Source of the DNA: Arthrobacter horti | GTDB taxonomy: Bacteria; Actinomycetota; Actinomycetes; Actinomycetales; Micrococcaceae | Reading direction: 5' to 3' | DNA: 64,000 nt | Assembly (NCBI RefSeq): GCF_030731045.1 | Contig: NZ_JAVALS010000001.1 | Coordinates: 746,532-810,531, forward strand | Shown: piece after piece, positions 40,561 through 50,200 of the stretch | Numbering within the stretch: the first letter of the stretch is position 1 | How the letters are laid out: the number at the start of each line of letters is the position of its first letter | Program-made: the position numbers and the translations under genes | Notes under the pieces: model-generated | The model's database searches: none | Told to the model about the DNA's origin: nothing | What the model saw: the letters and a program-made list of their open reading frames with translations, nothing else

Positions 40561-41964
40561 TCAGCGCTTGGCGAGCGACCCCGCCACCAGGAATGCGAGT
40601 TCCAGGGACTGCATGTGGTTCAGGCGCGGGTCGCACACGGACTCGTAGCGATCCTCGAAGGCGGCCTCGTCGATGGGATCGGCACCGCCCAGGCACTCGG
40701 CGACGTCGTCACCGGTCATCTCCACGTGCAGGCCGCCCGGGAAGGTGCCGAGGGACTCGTGGACCTCGAAGAAGCCGCGGACCTCGTCCATGACGTCGTC
40801 GAAGCGACGGGTCTTGTAGCCGTTCTTGCTGGTGACGGTGTTGCCGTGCATGGGGTCGGTGACCCAGAGGACCTGCGCCCCGGAGGCGGTGACCTTCTCC
40901 ACGATGGGCGGCAGGTTCTCGCGGATCTTGCCGGCACCCATGCGGGTGATGAAGGTGAGGCGGCCGGGCTCGCGGTTCGGGTCCAGCTTGTCGATCAGGC
41001 GCAGCGCGTCGTCGCCCGTGGTGCTCGGGCCGAGCTTGACGCCGATGGGGTTGCGTACGCGGGACAGGAAGTCGATGTGGGCGTGGTCCAGCTCGCGAGT
41101 CCGCTCACCGATCCAGAGGAAGTGCGAGGACGTGTCGTACGGGAAGCCCGTGCGGGAGTCGATGCGGGTCAGGGCACGCTCGTAGTCCAGCAGGAGGGCT
41201 TCGTGGCTGGCGAAGAACTCGACACGGCGCAGGGCCTCGAAGTCGGCGCCGCAGGACTGCATGAACGTGATGGCGCGGTCGATGTCCTTGGCCAGGGACT
41301 CGTAACGGGCGTGGGCGGGGTTGGCCGTGAAGCCCTTGTTCCACTGGTGCACCAGGCGCAGATCGGCGAAGCCGCCCGTGGTGAAGGCCCGGATGAGGTT
41401 CAGCGTGGAGGCCGAGGTGTGGTACGCGCGGAGCATGCGGCCTGCGTCGTGGGCGCGGGATTCCGGGGTGAAGTCGTAGCCGTTGACGATGTCACCGCGG
41501 TACGCGGGGAGGGTCACACCGTCGCGGGTCTCATCGTTGGAGGAGCGCGGCTTGGCGAACTGACCGGCCATGCGGCCCATCTTGATCACGGGGAGGGAAG
41601 CGCCGTAGGTCAGCACGACCGCCATCTGCAGGATCGTCTTCACCCGGGAGGAGATGCGGTCGGCCGTGGCGGCCTCGAACGTCTCCGCGCAGTCGCCGCC
41701 CTGGAGCAGGAAGGCCTTACCCTGTGCCGCGGCGGCGAGACGCTCCCGGAGGACGTCCACCTCGCCCGCGAACACGAGCGGCGGAAGGATGGAGAGCTCC
41801 TTGACCGATGCCGCGAAGACCTCGGGATCGGCCCAGGTGGGCTGCTGGTTGATCGGCAACGAGCGCCAGGTGTCCAGTCCGGGATAGTCCGCGGCGCCGC
41901 TCTGGGAGGCGGCTTCGAAGGCCGCGATGGAATCGTTGGTCGCTGCGGTGGAAAGCTCAGTCAC
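40561..41964 (-). CDS. aroG: 3-deoxy-7-phosphoheptulonate synthase, class II
   Basis: First enzyme of the shikimate pathway, joining phosphoenolpyruvate and erythrose-4-phosphate. The 467-residue protein begins MTELSTAATNDSIAAFEAAS. Class II landmarks are PTWADPEVF, LLQGGDCAETF, GRMAGQFAKPRS, DGVTLPAYRGD, WIGERTRELDHAHI, GVKLGPSTTGDD, and WVTDPMHGNT with metal ligands. It resembles the plant/mycobacterial type (Rv2178c). GTG 41964 has TAGAAT seven bases upstream. The reading frame runs on upstream into the acyltransferase gene without conserved sequence. Confidence 0.95.
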   Translation of the reverse strand: MTELSTAATNDSIAAFEAASQSGAADYPGLDTWRSLPINQQPTWADPEVFAASVKELSILPPLVFAGEVDVLRERLAAAAQGKAFLLQGGDCAETFEAATADRISSRVKTILQMAVVLTYGASLPVIKMGRMAGQFAKPRSSNDETRDGVTLPAYRGDIVNGYDFTPESRAHDAGRMLRAYHTSASTLNLIRAFTTGGFADLRLVHQWNKGFTANPAHARYESLAKDIDRAITFMQSCGADFEALRRVEFFASHEALLLDYERALTRIDSRTGFPYDTSSHFLWIGERTRELDHAHIDFLSRVRNPIGVKLGPSTTGDDALRLIDKLDPNREPGRLTFITRMGAGKIRENLPPIVEKVTASGAQVLWVTDPMHGNTVTSKNGYKTRRFDDVMDEVRGFFEVHESLGTFPGGLHVEMTGDDVAECLGGADPIDEAAFEDRYESVCDPRLNHMQSLELAFLVAGSLAKR

Positions 41965-41971
41965 GCCTCTG

Positions 41972-41977
41972 ATTCTA
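41972..41977 (-). promoter_or_regulatory. -10 element for aroG, leaderless type
   Basis: TAGAAT on the minus strand ends seven bases before the aroG GTG. This near-consensus box leaves no room for a leader. Confidence 0.55.
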
Positions 41978-42040
41978 GACTCCCGCGCGTGAGGCACCCG
42001 CGCCCGGTCCACAACGCGGACAACGACGGCGCGGCGCCGC

Positions 42041-42781
42041 TCAGGACGGCCCGTCGCCGGCGTCGTCGTCCCGGTCCGTCCGGTCCGCGTCCGCCGCTGA
42101 CGCGGCGGCCGCCTCGGCCTTGACGGCCGCTGCGTACTTATCGACGTATTCCTGCCCGGAGAGCCGCATGAGGCGCTCCATGACGGTGTCCACGACCTCC
42201 CGCTGCACCTCGTACTCCTCGGCACGGCTGTAGAACTCACTGAAGTCCAGCGGCTCTCCGAAGATGACCCCGATCCGCCGGATGTTCGGCACCCGCTTGC
42301 CGATCGGCTGGACCTGGTCCGTGCCGATCATGGCCACGGGGATGATGGGCACCCTGCACTCCAGGGCCAGGCGGGCCACCCCCACCTTGCCGCGGTACAG
42401 CCGCCCGTCAGGGCTGCGCGTCCCCTCCGGATAGATGCCGAGGAGCTCACCTTGGCGGAGCACGTCCGCGCCCGCCCCGAGGGAAAGACTGGAGGCAGTG
42501 CCTCCCGAACGGTCCATGGGGAGCTGGTTGGTCATCCGGAAGAAGGCCGCCACGAGCCGGCCCTTGAGCCCAGTACCGGTGAAGTACTCGCTTTTGGCCA
42601 GGAACGTCACGGGCCGGGGAACCTCGAGCGGCATGAAGATCGAGTCGGAGAACGAGAGGTGGTTCGACGCCAGGATCGCGGCCCCCTCCCGGGGGATATT
42701 GTCCAGTCCCTTCACCCACGGCCGGAACAGCGTCTTGACCAGCGGACCGATGATGATGTTCTTCATCAGCCAGTAGAACAT
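42041..42781 (-). CDS. 1-acyl-sn-glycerol-3-phosphate acyltransferase family protein (PlsC-like)
   Basis: Acylates lysophosphatidate or a related lipid at the membrane. The 246-residue protein has the catalytic HX4D box as ILASNHLSFSDSIF, the glycerol-phosphate site LGIYPEGTRSPDGRLYRGKVG, and VPIIPVAMIGTDQVQPIGK. The C-terminus is acidic and Ala-rich. Its place next to aroG matches Rv2182c. The start is ATG 42781, with AAGGAGATGAAG upstream. The exact acceptor cannot be told from sequence. Confidence 0.9.
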   Translation of the reverse strand: MFYWLMKNIIIGPLVKTLFRPWVKGLDNIPREGAAILASNHLSFSDSIFMPLEVPRPVTFLAKSEYFTGTGLKGRLVAAFFRMTNQLPMDRSGGTASSLSLGAGADVLRQGELLGIYPEGTRSPDGRLYRGKVGVARLALECRVPIIPVAMIGTDQVQPIGKRVPNIRRIGVIFGEPLDFSEFYSRAEEYEVQREVVDTVMERLMRLSGQEYVDKYAAAVKAEAAAASAADADRTDRDDDAGDGPS

Positions 42782-42899
42782 GGCTTCATCTCCTTGGACG
42801 GGTCCGTCGGCGGCGCCCTTCGGCGCGGGTCGCCTGGGGCCAGACTACTGCACGGCATGAGGGTGTCCCAGGGACCCTGCTTTGGGGAATGATGGACTC

Positions 42900-43670
42900 A
42901 TGAGCAGCGAGGCGATCATCTCCCACGAACCGTTCTTCAGTGACGGCCACGGCCCGCGCGGCCGCGTCGGGGTGGTTCTGGCGCATGGCTTCACCGGAAG
43001 CCCGCACGCCCTGCGCGACTGGGCCGCGCACTTGGCGGACGCCGGCTTCGCCGTGCGCATGCCGCTCCTGCCCGGACACGGGACGAGCTGGGAGGACCTG
43101 GCGACACGCCACTGGCAGGACTGGTACCGCGCCTACGAGGCCGCATACCAGGAACTCGCACAGGGCTGCGATGCGGTGGTGAGCGCGGGACTGTCGATGG
43201 GCGGCTGCCTTGCGCTCCGGCTGGCCGCACTCAAGCCCGTGGCCGGTACGGTGGTGGTCAATCCCGGACTGGTCATCGACGACTGGCGGGCTCCCCTGGC
43301 GGGCGTCCTCAAGCACGTGCTCAAGTCGACCCCGGCGATCGGCAACGACATCCTCAAGCCCGGCGGGGACGAAGGTGCCTACGACCGGACGCCCACCGCC
43401 TCCGCACACGAACTGTACAAGCTGTTCGCCAACACCCGGGAGCTCCTTCCCCGCATCGGTGCACCGGTGCACCTCTTCCGCTCGCGCACCGACCACATCG
43501 TGGGCGACTCGAGCGTCCGGGCGCTCCAGGCAGGGCTGCGGGACGGGCTGCTGGAGACCCAGTGGCTGGAGAACAGCTATCACGTGGCCACCCTGGACAA
43601 TGACGCGCCCGGGATCTTCGCCGGCAGCGTCTCCTTCATCGACGCTCTGGAGGCCGGCCGTGGCCGCTGA
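42900..43670 (+). CDS. Alpha/beta hydrolase, carboxylesterase / monoacylglycerol lipase type
   Basis: A 256-residue esterase starting at ATG 42900 (MSSEAIISHEPFFSDGHGPR). The fold shows VGVVLAHGFTGSPHALRDWA with the oxyanion hole, the nucleophile elbow SAGLSMGGCLAL, the Asp in FRSRTDHIVG and the His in ENSYHVATLD. The layout is that of Est30-like carboxylesterases and bacterial monoacylglycerol lipases. It lies next to an acyltransferase gene and may take part in lipid turnover (inference). The upstream TTG at 42882 is a less likely start. Confidence 0.9.
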   Translation: MSSEAIISHEPFFSDGHGPRGRVGVVLAHGFTGSPHALRDWAAHLADAGFAVRMPLLPGHGTSWEDLATRHWQDWYRAYEAAYQELAQGCDAVVSAGLSMGGCLALRLAALKPVAGTVVVNPGLVIDDWRAPLAGVLKHVLKSTPAIGNDILKPGGDEGAYDRTPTASAHELYKLFANTRELLPRIGAPVHLFRSRTDHIVGDSSVRALQAGLRDGLLETQWLENSYHVATLDNDAPGIFAGSVSFIDALEAGRGR

Positions 43671-44166
43671 TGACGGGAAGAACTCCGGCGGCTCCGCACC
43701 GGAGGGGCACGAGCCCCAGGACGAAGATGCCATCTGGGCCGAGCTGGTGGCCCGGCTCGAGGCCACCCCTAGTGGCCCGCTGCCGGAGGACGAGGGGCCC
43801 ATCGCCGAGCCGCGCTTCGCCTCGTTCGATCCGCTGGGCCTGAGCCGGGCGGACTCCCTGCCGCTTTCCGCCGGGCAGGGCCCACGTGACCACGTGCCGG
43901 ATCCGGACCTGGAGGACGACTCGGACGCCTTCGTGCCGGAGGATCCTGAAATCTTCAGCAATGCGGACCCACGGCTGGTTCTCGCCTGGGCGGGCGCGGC
44001 CGGGGCTCCCATGCTCCTGGTGGTGTTCCTGATCTTCTGGCGCTCCGCCCCGGGACCGCTGTGGTGGCTTCTGGTGGCCGCCTTCGCGGCCGGCACCGGG
44101 TACCTGCTCTGGCGCCTGCCCCACGGCACGGACGGTGACGACCGCGACGACGGCGCACGGATCTAG
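43660..44166 (+). CDS. Membrane protein of unknown function with acidic cytoplasmic domain
   Basis: A 168-residue protein starting at GTG 43660 (MAADDGKNSGGSAPEGHEPQ), overlapping the esterase stop by 11 bases and so probably co-translated. The first 115 residues are hydrophilic and strongly acidic (DEDAIWAELVARLEATPSGP ... DPEIFSNADPR). Two closely spaced membrane helices follow (LVLAWAGAAGAPMLLVVFLI and LWWLLVAAFAAGTGYLLW) and an acidic tail. I do not recognise a domain. Its stop overlaps the convergent glucokinase stop by four bases. Confidence 0.8.
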   Translation: MAADDGKNSGGSAPEGHEPQDEDAIWAELVARLEATPSGPLPEDEGPIAEPRFASFDPLGLSRADSLPLSAGQGPRDHVPDPDLEDDSDAFVPEDPEIFSNADPRLVLAWAGAAGAPMLLVVFLIFWRSAPGPLWWLLVAAFAAGTGYLLWRLPHGTDGDDRDDGARI

Positions 44167-45194
44167 CGTGGCTTGAGCATTCCACGCCGCACGGGGATGC
44201 GGCCGCGGAATGGATTCCTTCTCGCGGCCACCCGCGCCAGATCCGCCGCGCCCACCAGTCCGGCTTCCGGCCCGAGTTCCGCGAGCCGGATCCGGGCCGC
44301 CGGGCGGAATCCCCGTCCCGTCAGATTCCGGTGGAACGTCCGGACGGCGGGCTCCAGGAGAAGGTCCCCGGCCGCGGACAGCCCCCCGCCGATGACGAAT
44401 GTCCCGGGGTCCAGGGCGGCGGCGAGGTTGGCCAGGCCCAGACCCAGCCACTCCCCGACATCCGCCACAAGTTCGCGGCACTGCGCGTCACCGCGGAGTG
44501 CCAGCTCGGTGACCAGGGCACCGGTGACCCTGTCCGGGTCCCCTCCCACGGCCTGCAGGATCTCCCGGGCCATGGGCGACTGGGCGGCAGCGAGTTCACG
44601 GGCGTCACGCCCCAAGGCGTTCCCGGAGGCGTACTGCTCCCAGCATCCGCGGTTGCCGCACTCGCAGCGGTGACCGCCGGGGACGATGATGGCGTGGCCG
44701 AACTCCCCCGCGACGCCGTGCCGGCCCCGTTCCAGACGGCCGTCGTTGACCATGCCGCCGCCGATCCCGGTGCCGAGCGTGACGCAGACCAGCCGGGGCT
44801 CTCCACGGCCGGCACCGAAACGCCACTCCGCCCACGCCGCCGCGTCGGCGTCGTTCGCCACATGCACCCGGCGCCGGAGACGCTCCTCCAGCCGCTCCCG
44901 CAACGGCTCGTTCCGCCAGGCGAGGTGGGGGCTGAAAAGCACGGTGCCGCCGTCGAGGTCCATCCACCCGGCGGCCCCGATGCCCACCGGCACCGCCCAG
45001 CGGCCGCGGCTCAGCTCCTGGACGAGTTCCGTGATGACCTCCTCCACCTGAACGGCGTCATGGCCCGGAGTGTCGCGGCGCAGCGTGCGCAGGATCCGGC
45101 CGCGCCGGTCCACGAGGCCTGCGGCGACCTTGGTTCCCCCGATGTCGATCCCGATGGAGAGGAGGGGACCCGGAGCCGGTGCTGAACGCTGCAT
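44163..45194 (-). CDS. ROK-family glucokinase
   Basis: ATP-dependent sugar kinase, most likely glucokinase. The 343-residue protein has the phosphate loop IGIDIGGTKVAAGLVD, catalytic region VANDADAAAWAEWRFG, VTLGTGIGGGMVNDG and the ROK zinc site HRCECGNRGCWEQYASG (three Cys and one His), then FVIGGGLSAAG. No DNA-binding domain is present, so it is a kinase, not a NagC/XylR-type repressor. ATG 45194 has TACGAT six bases upstream. Confidence 0.92.
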   Translation of the reverse strand: MQRSAPAPGPLLSIGIDIGGTKVAAGLVDRRGRILRTLRRDTPGHDAVQVEEVITELVQELSRGRWAVPVGIGAAGWMDLDGGTVLFSPHLAWRNEPLRERLEERLRRRVHVANDADAAAWAEWRFGAGRGEPRLVCVTLGTGIGGGMVNDGRLERGRHGVAGEFGHAIIVPGGHRCECGNRGCWEQYASGNALGRDARELAAAQSPMAREILQAVGGDPDRVTGALVTELALRGDAQCRELVADVGEWLGLGLANLAAALDPGTFVIGGGLSAAGDLLLEPAVRTFHRNLTGRGFRPAARIRLAELGPEAGLVGAADLARVAARRNPFRGRIPVRRGMLKPR

Positions 45195-45200
45195 GGCCCC

Positions 45201-45206
45201 ATCGTA
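45201..45206 (-). promoter_or_regulatory. -10 element for the ROK glucokinase, leaderless type
   Basis: TACGAT on the minus strand ends six bases before ATG 45194. The opposite-strand fadD15-like promoter lies about 30 bases away. Confidence 0.45.
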
Positions 45207-45213
45207 GGGAGCA

Positions 45214-45242
45214 ACACTAAGTTACTGGCCAGTAGGTATAAT
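45214..45242 (+). promoter_or_regulatory. Promoter and candidate TetR-type operator of the acyl-CoA ligase gene
   Basis: A perfect -10 TATAAT (45237-45242) lies 95 bases before the GTG start. The -35 region (ACACTA, 45214-45219) is weak. A perfect 12-bp palindrome TACTGGCCAGTA (45223-45234) fills the spacer, so a bound protein would block RNA polymerase. Confidence 0.6.
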
Positions 45243-45337
45243 GTGGATCACATTCCCCGCAGGACCGTCCGCCTCCGGTGGGCCCAGGTACGCTGGTGTC
45301 ACGCCCTGCCGGGGGACGGGATATCGAAGGAGCCACC

Positions 45338-47149
45338 GTGCGAGAATTCAGCATGCCGCCCAAAGTCCACCTGGACCGGCAGAGCAACATCACCGACCTC
45401 CTGCTGCGTCACACCGGTGGTGCAGGGGACCCGGCGCTCTTCGCCACGAGGGACGCCTCCGGCGTCTGGCAGGACGTGACCGCCTCCGCATTCCTGGCCG
45501 ACGTCAGCGCCCTCGCCAAGGGACTCATCGCCGCCGGGGTGCAGCGTGGCGACCGCGTCGGCATCATGTCCCGCACGCGCTACGAATGGACCCTCGTCGA
45601 CTTCGCCGTCTGGTTCGCGGGCGCGGTGTCCGTCCCGATCTATGAGACCTCCTCCCCCAGCCAGATCGCCTGGAACCTGGGCGACTCCGGCGCCGTGGGC
45701 GCCTTCGCCGAGCAGGCGCACCATGAGCACGCCATCCGGGCCGCCGTCCAGGCCGAGAACCTGGACCGGATGAGGAACGTCTGGCAGATCGAGGCCGGCG
45801 GCCTCGACGAGCTGCGCGACCTGGGCACCCAGATCACGGACGCCGAGCTCGAAGAGCGCCGCAGCGCGGCCGTCCTCGATGACCTCGCCACCATCATCTA
45901 CACCTCCGGGACCACCGGCCGTCCCAAGGGCTGCGAGCTGACTCACGCCAACTTCGCCGAGCTCTCCGACAACGCCCTGTCCGAGCTCGGCACGATCGTC
46001 AACGATCACTCCTCCACCATCATGTTCCTGCCCATGGCCCACGTGTTCGCCCGTTTCATCGCGGTCCTGGCCGTGGCAGCGGGCGCCCGGGTGGGCCACA
46101 CCCCGGACGTGAAGAACCTTCTGGCGGACCTTCAGAGCTTCCGGCCGACCTTCATCCTCACCGTCCCCCGGGTGTTCGAGAAGGTCTACAACTCGGCGCT
46201 GTCCAAGGCCGACGACGGCGGCAAGGGGGCCATCTTCCGTAAGGCCGCCGAGACGGCCATCGCCTACTCCCGTGCCCGGCAGAACGGGGGCGCAGGACTG
46301 GTGCTGAGCCTGAAGCACCGCCTCTTCGACGTGCTGGTCTACAAGAAGCTGCGCGACGCCATGGGCGGGCGGGTCTCCCACGCGGTGTCCGGCGGCGGTC
46401 CCCTGGGCGAGCGGCTGGGTCACTTCTTCAACGGCATCGGCCTGCTGGTCCTGGAGGGCTACGGCCTCACGGAGACCACCGCGCCCATCACGGTCAACAC
46501 CTTGCAACTGAACCGCATCGGCACCGTGGGTCCGCCCCTGCCGGGCAATGCGGTCAGGATCGCGGACGACGGCGAGATCCTCGCCAAGGGCGTCTGCGTC
46601 ATGCGCGGCTACTACAACCGTCCGGAGCTGCAGGCCGAGGCGTTCACCGACGGCTGGTTCCACACGGGTGACATCGGCGAACTGGACGAGCAGGGCTTCC
46701 TGCGGATCACGGGCCGGAAGAAGGAGATCATCGTCACCGCCGGCGGCAAGAACGTGGCCCCCGCCCAGCTGGAAGACCAGATCCGGGCCGACGCCCTGGT
46801 CTCCCAGGTCCTGGTGGTGGGCGACAACCGGCCGTTCATCGGCGCCCTGGTCACGCTGGACGAGGAGGCCCTCCCCGGCTGGCTGGAGCGCCACGGGCTC
46901 CCCGCGGGCCTGACGGTCGCCGAGGCAGCCCGCCGCACCGAGGTCAAGGATGCGGTCCAGTCCCTCATCACCAAGGCCAACGGCTCCGTGTCCCAGGCCG
47001 AGGCCATCAAGTCCTTCCGGATCGTCCCGGCAGACTTCACGGAGGCCTCCGGGCACCTGACCCCGTCCCTGAAGGTCAAGCGCGCCCAGGTGGTCAAGGA
47101 CTACTCCGAGGTCATCGAGGAGATGTACTCGGCTCCCAAACCCGCCTGA
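45338..47149 (+). CDS. Long-chain fatty-acid--CoA ligase (FadD15-like)
   Basis: AMP-forming acyl-CoA synthetase activating fatty acids. With GTG 45338 (MREFSMPPKVHLDRQSNITD; AAGGAG upstream) it has 603 residues. Motifs are the P-loop IIYTSGTTGRPKGCELTH, ILTVPRVFEKVYN, LEGYGLTETTAPI, the hinge GWFHTGDIGELDEQGFLRIT and GRKKEIIVTAGGKNVAP. It resembles the Rv2187 (fadD15) group in the same gene neighbourhood. A palindromic operator in its promoter suggests control by a fatty-acid-responsive repressor not encoded here. Confidence 0.93.
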   Translation: MREFSMPPKVHLDRQSNITDLLLRHTGGAGDPALFATRDASGVWQDVTASAFLADVSALAKGLIAAGVQRGDRVGIMSRTRYEWTLVDFAVWFAGAVSVPIYETSSPSQIAWNLGDSGAVGAFAEQAHHEHAIRAAVQAENLDRMRNVWQIEAGGLDELRDLGTQITDAELEERRSAAVLDDLATIIYTSGTTGRPKGCELTHANFAELSDNALSELGTIVNDHSSTIMFLPMAHVFARFIAVLAVAAGARVGHTPDVKNLLADLQSFRPTFILTVPRVFEKVYNSALSKADDGGKGAIFRKAAETAIAYSRARQNGGAGLVLSLKHRLFDVLVYKKLRDAMGGRVSHAVSGGGPLGERLGHFFNGIGLLVLEGYGLTETTAPITVNTLQLNRIGTVGPPLPGNAVRIADDGEILAKGVCVMRGYYNRPELQAEAFTDGWFHTGDIGELDEQGFLRITGRKKEIIVTAGGKNVAPAQLEDQIRADALVSQVLVVGDNRPFIGALVTLDEEALPGWLERHGLPAGLTVAEAARRTEVKDAVQSLITKANGSVSQAEAIKSFRIVPADFTEASGHLTPSLKVKRAQVVKDYSEVIEEMYSAPKPA

Positions 47150-47160
47150 TCCGCCCGGCA

Positions 47161-47203
47161 CTGCAGAGGCCCGGCACCCCCACGGGGTGCCGGGCCTCTG
47201 CAG
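47161..47203. terminator. Strong bidirectional terminator between the ligase gene and pyc
   Basis: A perfect 20-bp stem (47161-47180 with 47184-47203) with a 3-base loop between two convergent genes, 11 bases after one stop and 8 before the other. Confidence 0.85.
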
Positions 47204-47211
47204 TGTCCGCG

Positions 47212-50200
47212 CTAGCCGATGACCAGCAGGAGGTCACCGCCCTGGACCTGCTCGACGTCGGAGATCGCCGCCCGCTGCACGGTGCCGCCGACGGGGGTGG
47301 TGATGGAGGCCTCCATCTTCATCGCCTCGATGGTCGCCACAGCGTCCCCCGCGGCGACGGTGTCCCCCACCTTCACCTTCAGGGACACGGCGCCGGCGAA
47401 GGGCGCGGCCACCTGCCCGGGCACGGACGGGTCCGCCTTCTCGGCCGCCTTGACGTTGCTCTGCACGGCGTGGTCGCGGACCCGGACCGGCCGGGACTGG
47501 CCGTTGAGCTTGCACAGCACCGTGCGCATGCCCTTCTCATCCGCCTCCGAGATCGCCTCCAGGCTGGCGATGAGGCGGACGCCGCGCTCCAGCTCGATCA
47601 CGTGCTCCTCGCCGAGCTGCAGGCCGTAGAGGTAGTCGCGGGTGTCCAGGACGGACAGGTTCCCATAGCTCTCGCGGCTGCGCTGGTAGTCCTTGGTGGG
47701 GCCCGCGAAGAGAAGCCGGTTGAGCGTGCCACGCCGGGTGACGGAGTCGGCCTGCAGGGCGTCCTGGTCCTCGGCGCTCAGCTCCACATCACGCGGCTTC
47801 ACGGCCCGGCCCTGGAGGGCCTTGGTGCGGAACGGCTCCGGCCAGCCGCCCGGGGGGTTCCCCAGCTCACCGTTGAGGAAGCCGATCACCGAATCCGGGA
47901 TGTCGAAGTTCTGCGGGTTCTCACGGAACTCCTCCGGGTCGGCGCCGAGGCCCACCAGATGCAGCGCGAGATCGCCCACCACCTTGGACGAAGGAGTGAC
48001 CTTGACCAGACGGCCCAGGATCCGGTCCGCGGCCATGTACATGTCCTCGATCGCCTCGAATCGCTCCCCCAGCCCCAGCGCCATGGCCTGCTGGCGGAGA
48101 TTGGACAGCTGGCCGCCGGGGATCTCGTGCTGGTACACCCGGCCCGTCGGAGAGGCGAGGCCGGACTCGAACGGCGCGTACACGCGGCGCACGGCCTCCC
48201 AGTACGGCTCGAGCGCGTCCACACCGGCCAGGCTCAGGCCGGTCTCCCGCGGCGTGTGGGCCAGGGCGGCCACCAGGGCCGACATGGCCGGCTGGCTGGT
48301 GGTGCCGGCCAGGGAGGCGGAAGCGACGTCGACGGCGTCGACCCCGGCGTCCACCGCAGCCAGCAGGGTGGCCAGCTGGCCGCCTGCCGTGTCGTGCGTG
48401 TGCAGGTGCACCGGGAGGTCGAAGCGCTCCCGCAGCGCCCTCACCAGGGTGGCGGCAGCGGCGGGACGCAACAGACCGGCCATGTCCTTGATGGCCAGGA
48501 TGTGCGCACCGGCGTCGACGATCCGCTGGGCCAGGCCCAGGTAGTAGTCCAGCGTGTAGAGGTCCTCCGCCGGATCCAGCAGGTCACCGGTGTAGCAGAG
48601 CGCCACCTCGGCCACGGCGGTGCCGGTCTCCCGGACGGCCCGGATGGCAGGCTCCATCTGATCGACGTCGTTCAAGGCGTCGAAGATGCGGAACACGTCG
48701 ATACCGGTGGACGCGGCCTCCTGAACGAAGGCACGGGTGACCTCCTCAGGGTACGGCGTGTAGCCCACGGTGTTGCGGCCGCGGAGGAGCATCTGGAGAC
48801 AGACGTTCGGGATGGCCTCGCGGAGCGCGGCGAGCCGCTCCCACGGGTCCTCACCCAGGAAGCGCAGCGCGACGTCGTAGGTGGCGCCGCCCCAGGCCTC
48901 CACGGAGAACAGGCCCGGCAGGAGCTTGGAGACGGCCGGTCCGGCCGCGACGAGGTCCCGGGTGCGGACGCGCGTGGCCAGGAGGGACTGGTGGGCGTCG
49001 CGGAAGGTGGTGTCCGTGACGGCGACGGCGGTCTGCTCGCGCAGCGCCTTGGCGAAGCCCTCCGGTCCGAGCTCCAGAAGCCTCTGGCGCGAGCCGGCGG
49101 GCGCCTCGCCGTCCGGCACTGCCGGAAGCTTCGCGGACGGGCCCGTGGTGACGCGCGGCTCGCCGTGCGGCTTGTTGACCGTGGTCTCGGCGAGCCACGT
49201 CAGGAGCTTGGTGCCGCGGTCGGCGGAGCTGCGCGCCTTCAGCAGCTCCGGGCGCTCCTCGATGAAGGAGGTGGCCACCTTGCCCGCCACGAAGTCCGGA
49301 TCGTCCAGGACGGCCTGCAGGAACGGGATGTTGGTGGAGACGCCACGGATGCGGAACTCGGCCAGAGAGCGGCGGGCGCGGGCGACAGCGGCCGGGTAGT
49401 CCCGTCCGCGGCAGGTCAGCTTGACCAGCATCGAGTCGAAGTGCGGGCTGATCTCGGCACCGGAGTAGACGGTGCCTCCGTCCAGCCGGACACCCGCACC
49501 ACCGGCGGAGCGGTAGCCGGTGATCTTCCCGACATCCGGCCGGAAGCCGTTGGCCGGGTCCTCCGTGGTGATGCGGCACTGCAGCGCCGCTCCCTTGAGG
49601 CTGACGGTCTCCTGGGACAGGCCGAGGTCCGCCAGCGTGGCCCCGGAGGCGATGCGCATCTGAGCCTGGACCAGGTCCACGTCCGTGACCTCCTCCGTCA
49701 CGGTGTGCTCCACCTGGATGCGGGGGTTCATCTCGATGAAGACGTGCTGGCCGGCGCGCTCACCGGCCGTGTCCACCAGGAACTCGACAGTTCCCGCGTT
49801 GACGTAGCCGAGCGCCTTCGCAAACGCCACGGCGTCCCGGTACAGGGCCTGACGGATGGAATCGTCCAGGTCCGGGGCGGGCGCGATTTCGATGACCTTC
49901 TGATGCCGCCGCTGCAGGGAACAATCGCGCTCGAAAAGGTGCATGACGTTTCCCTCGGCGTCCGCCAGGATCTGGACCTCGATGTGGCGGGGCCGCAGTA
50001 CCGCCTGCTCCAGGAACATCGTCGGATCGCCGAAGGCCGCATCGGCCTCCCGCATGGCGGACTCCAGCGCGCCACGCAGCTCCTCACGGGTCTCCACACG
50101 GCGCATGCCGCGCCCGCCACCGCCGGCCACCGCCTTGGCGAAGATCGGGAATCCGATCCCGTCCGCCGCGGCGAGCAGTTCCTCGATGTCACGCGAGGGC

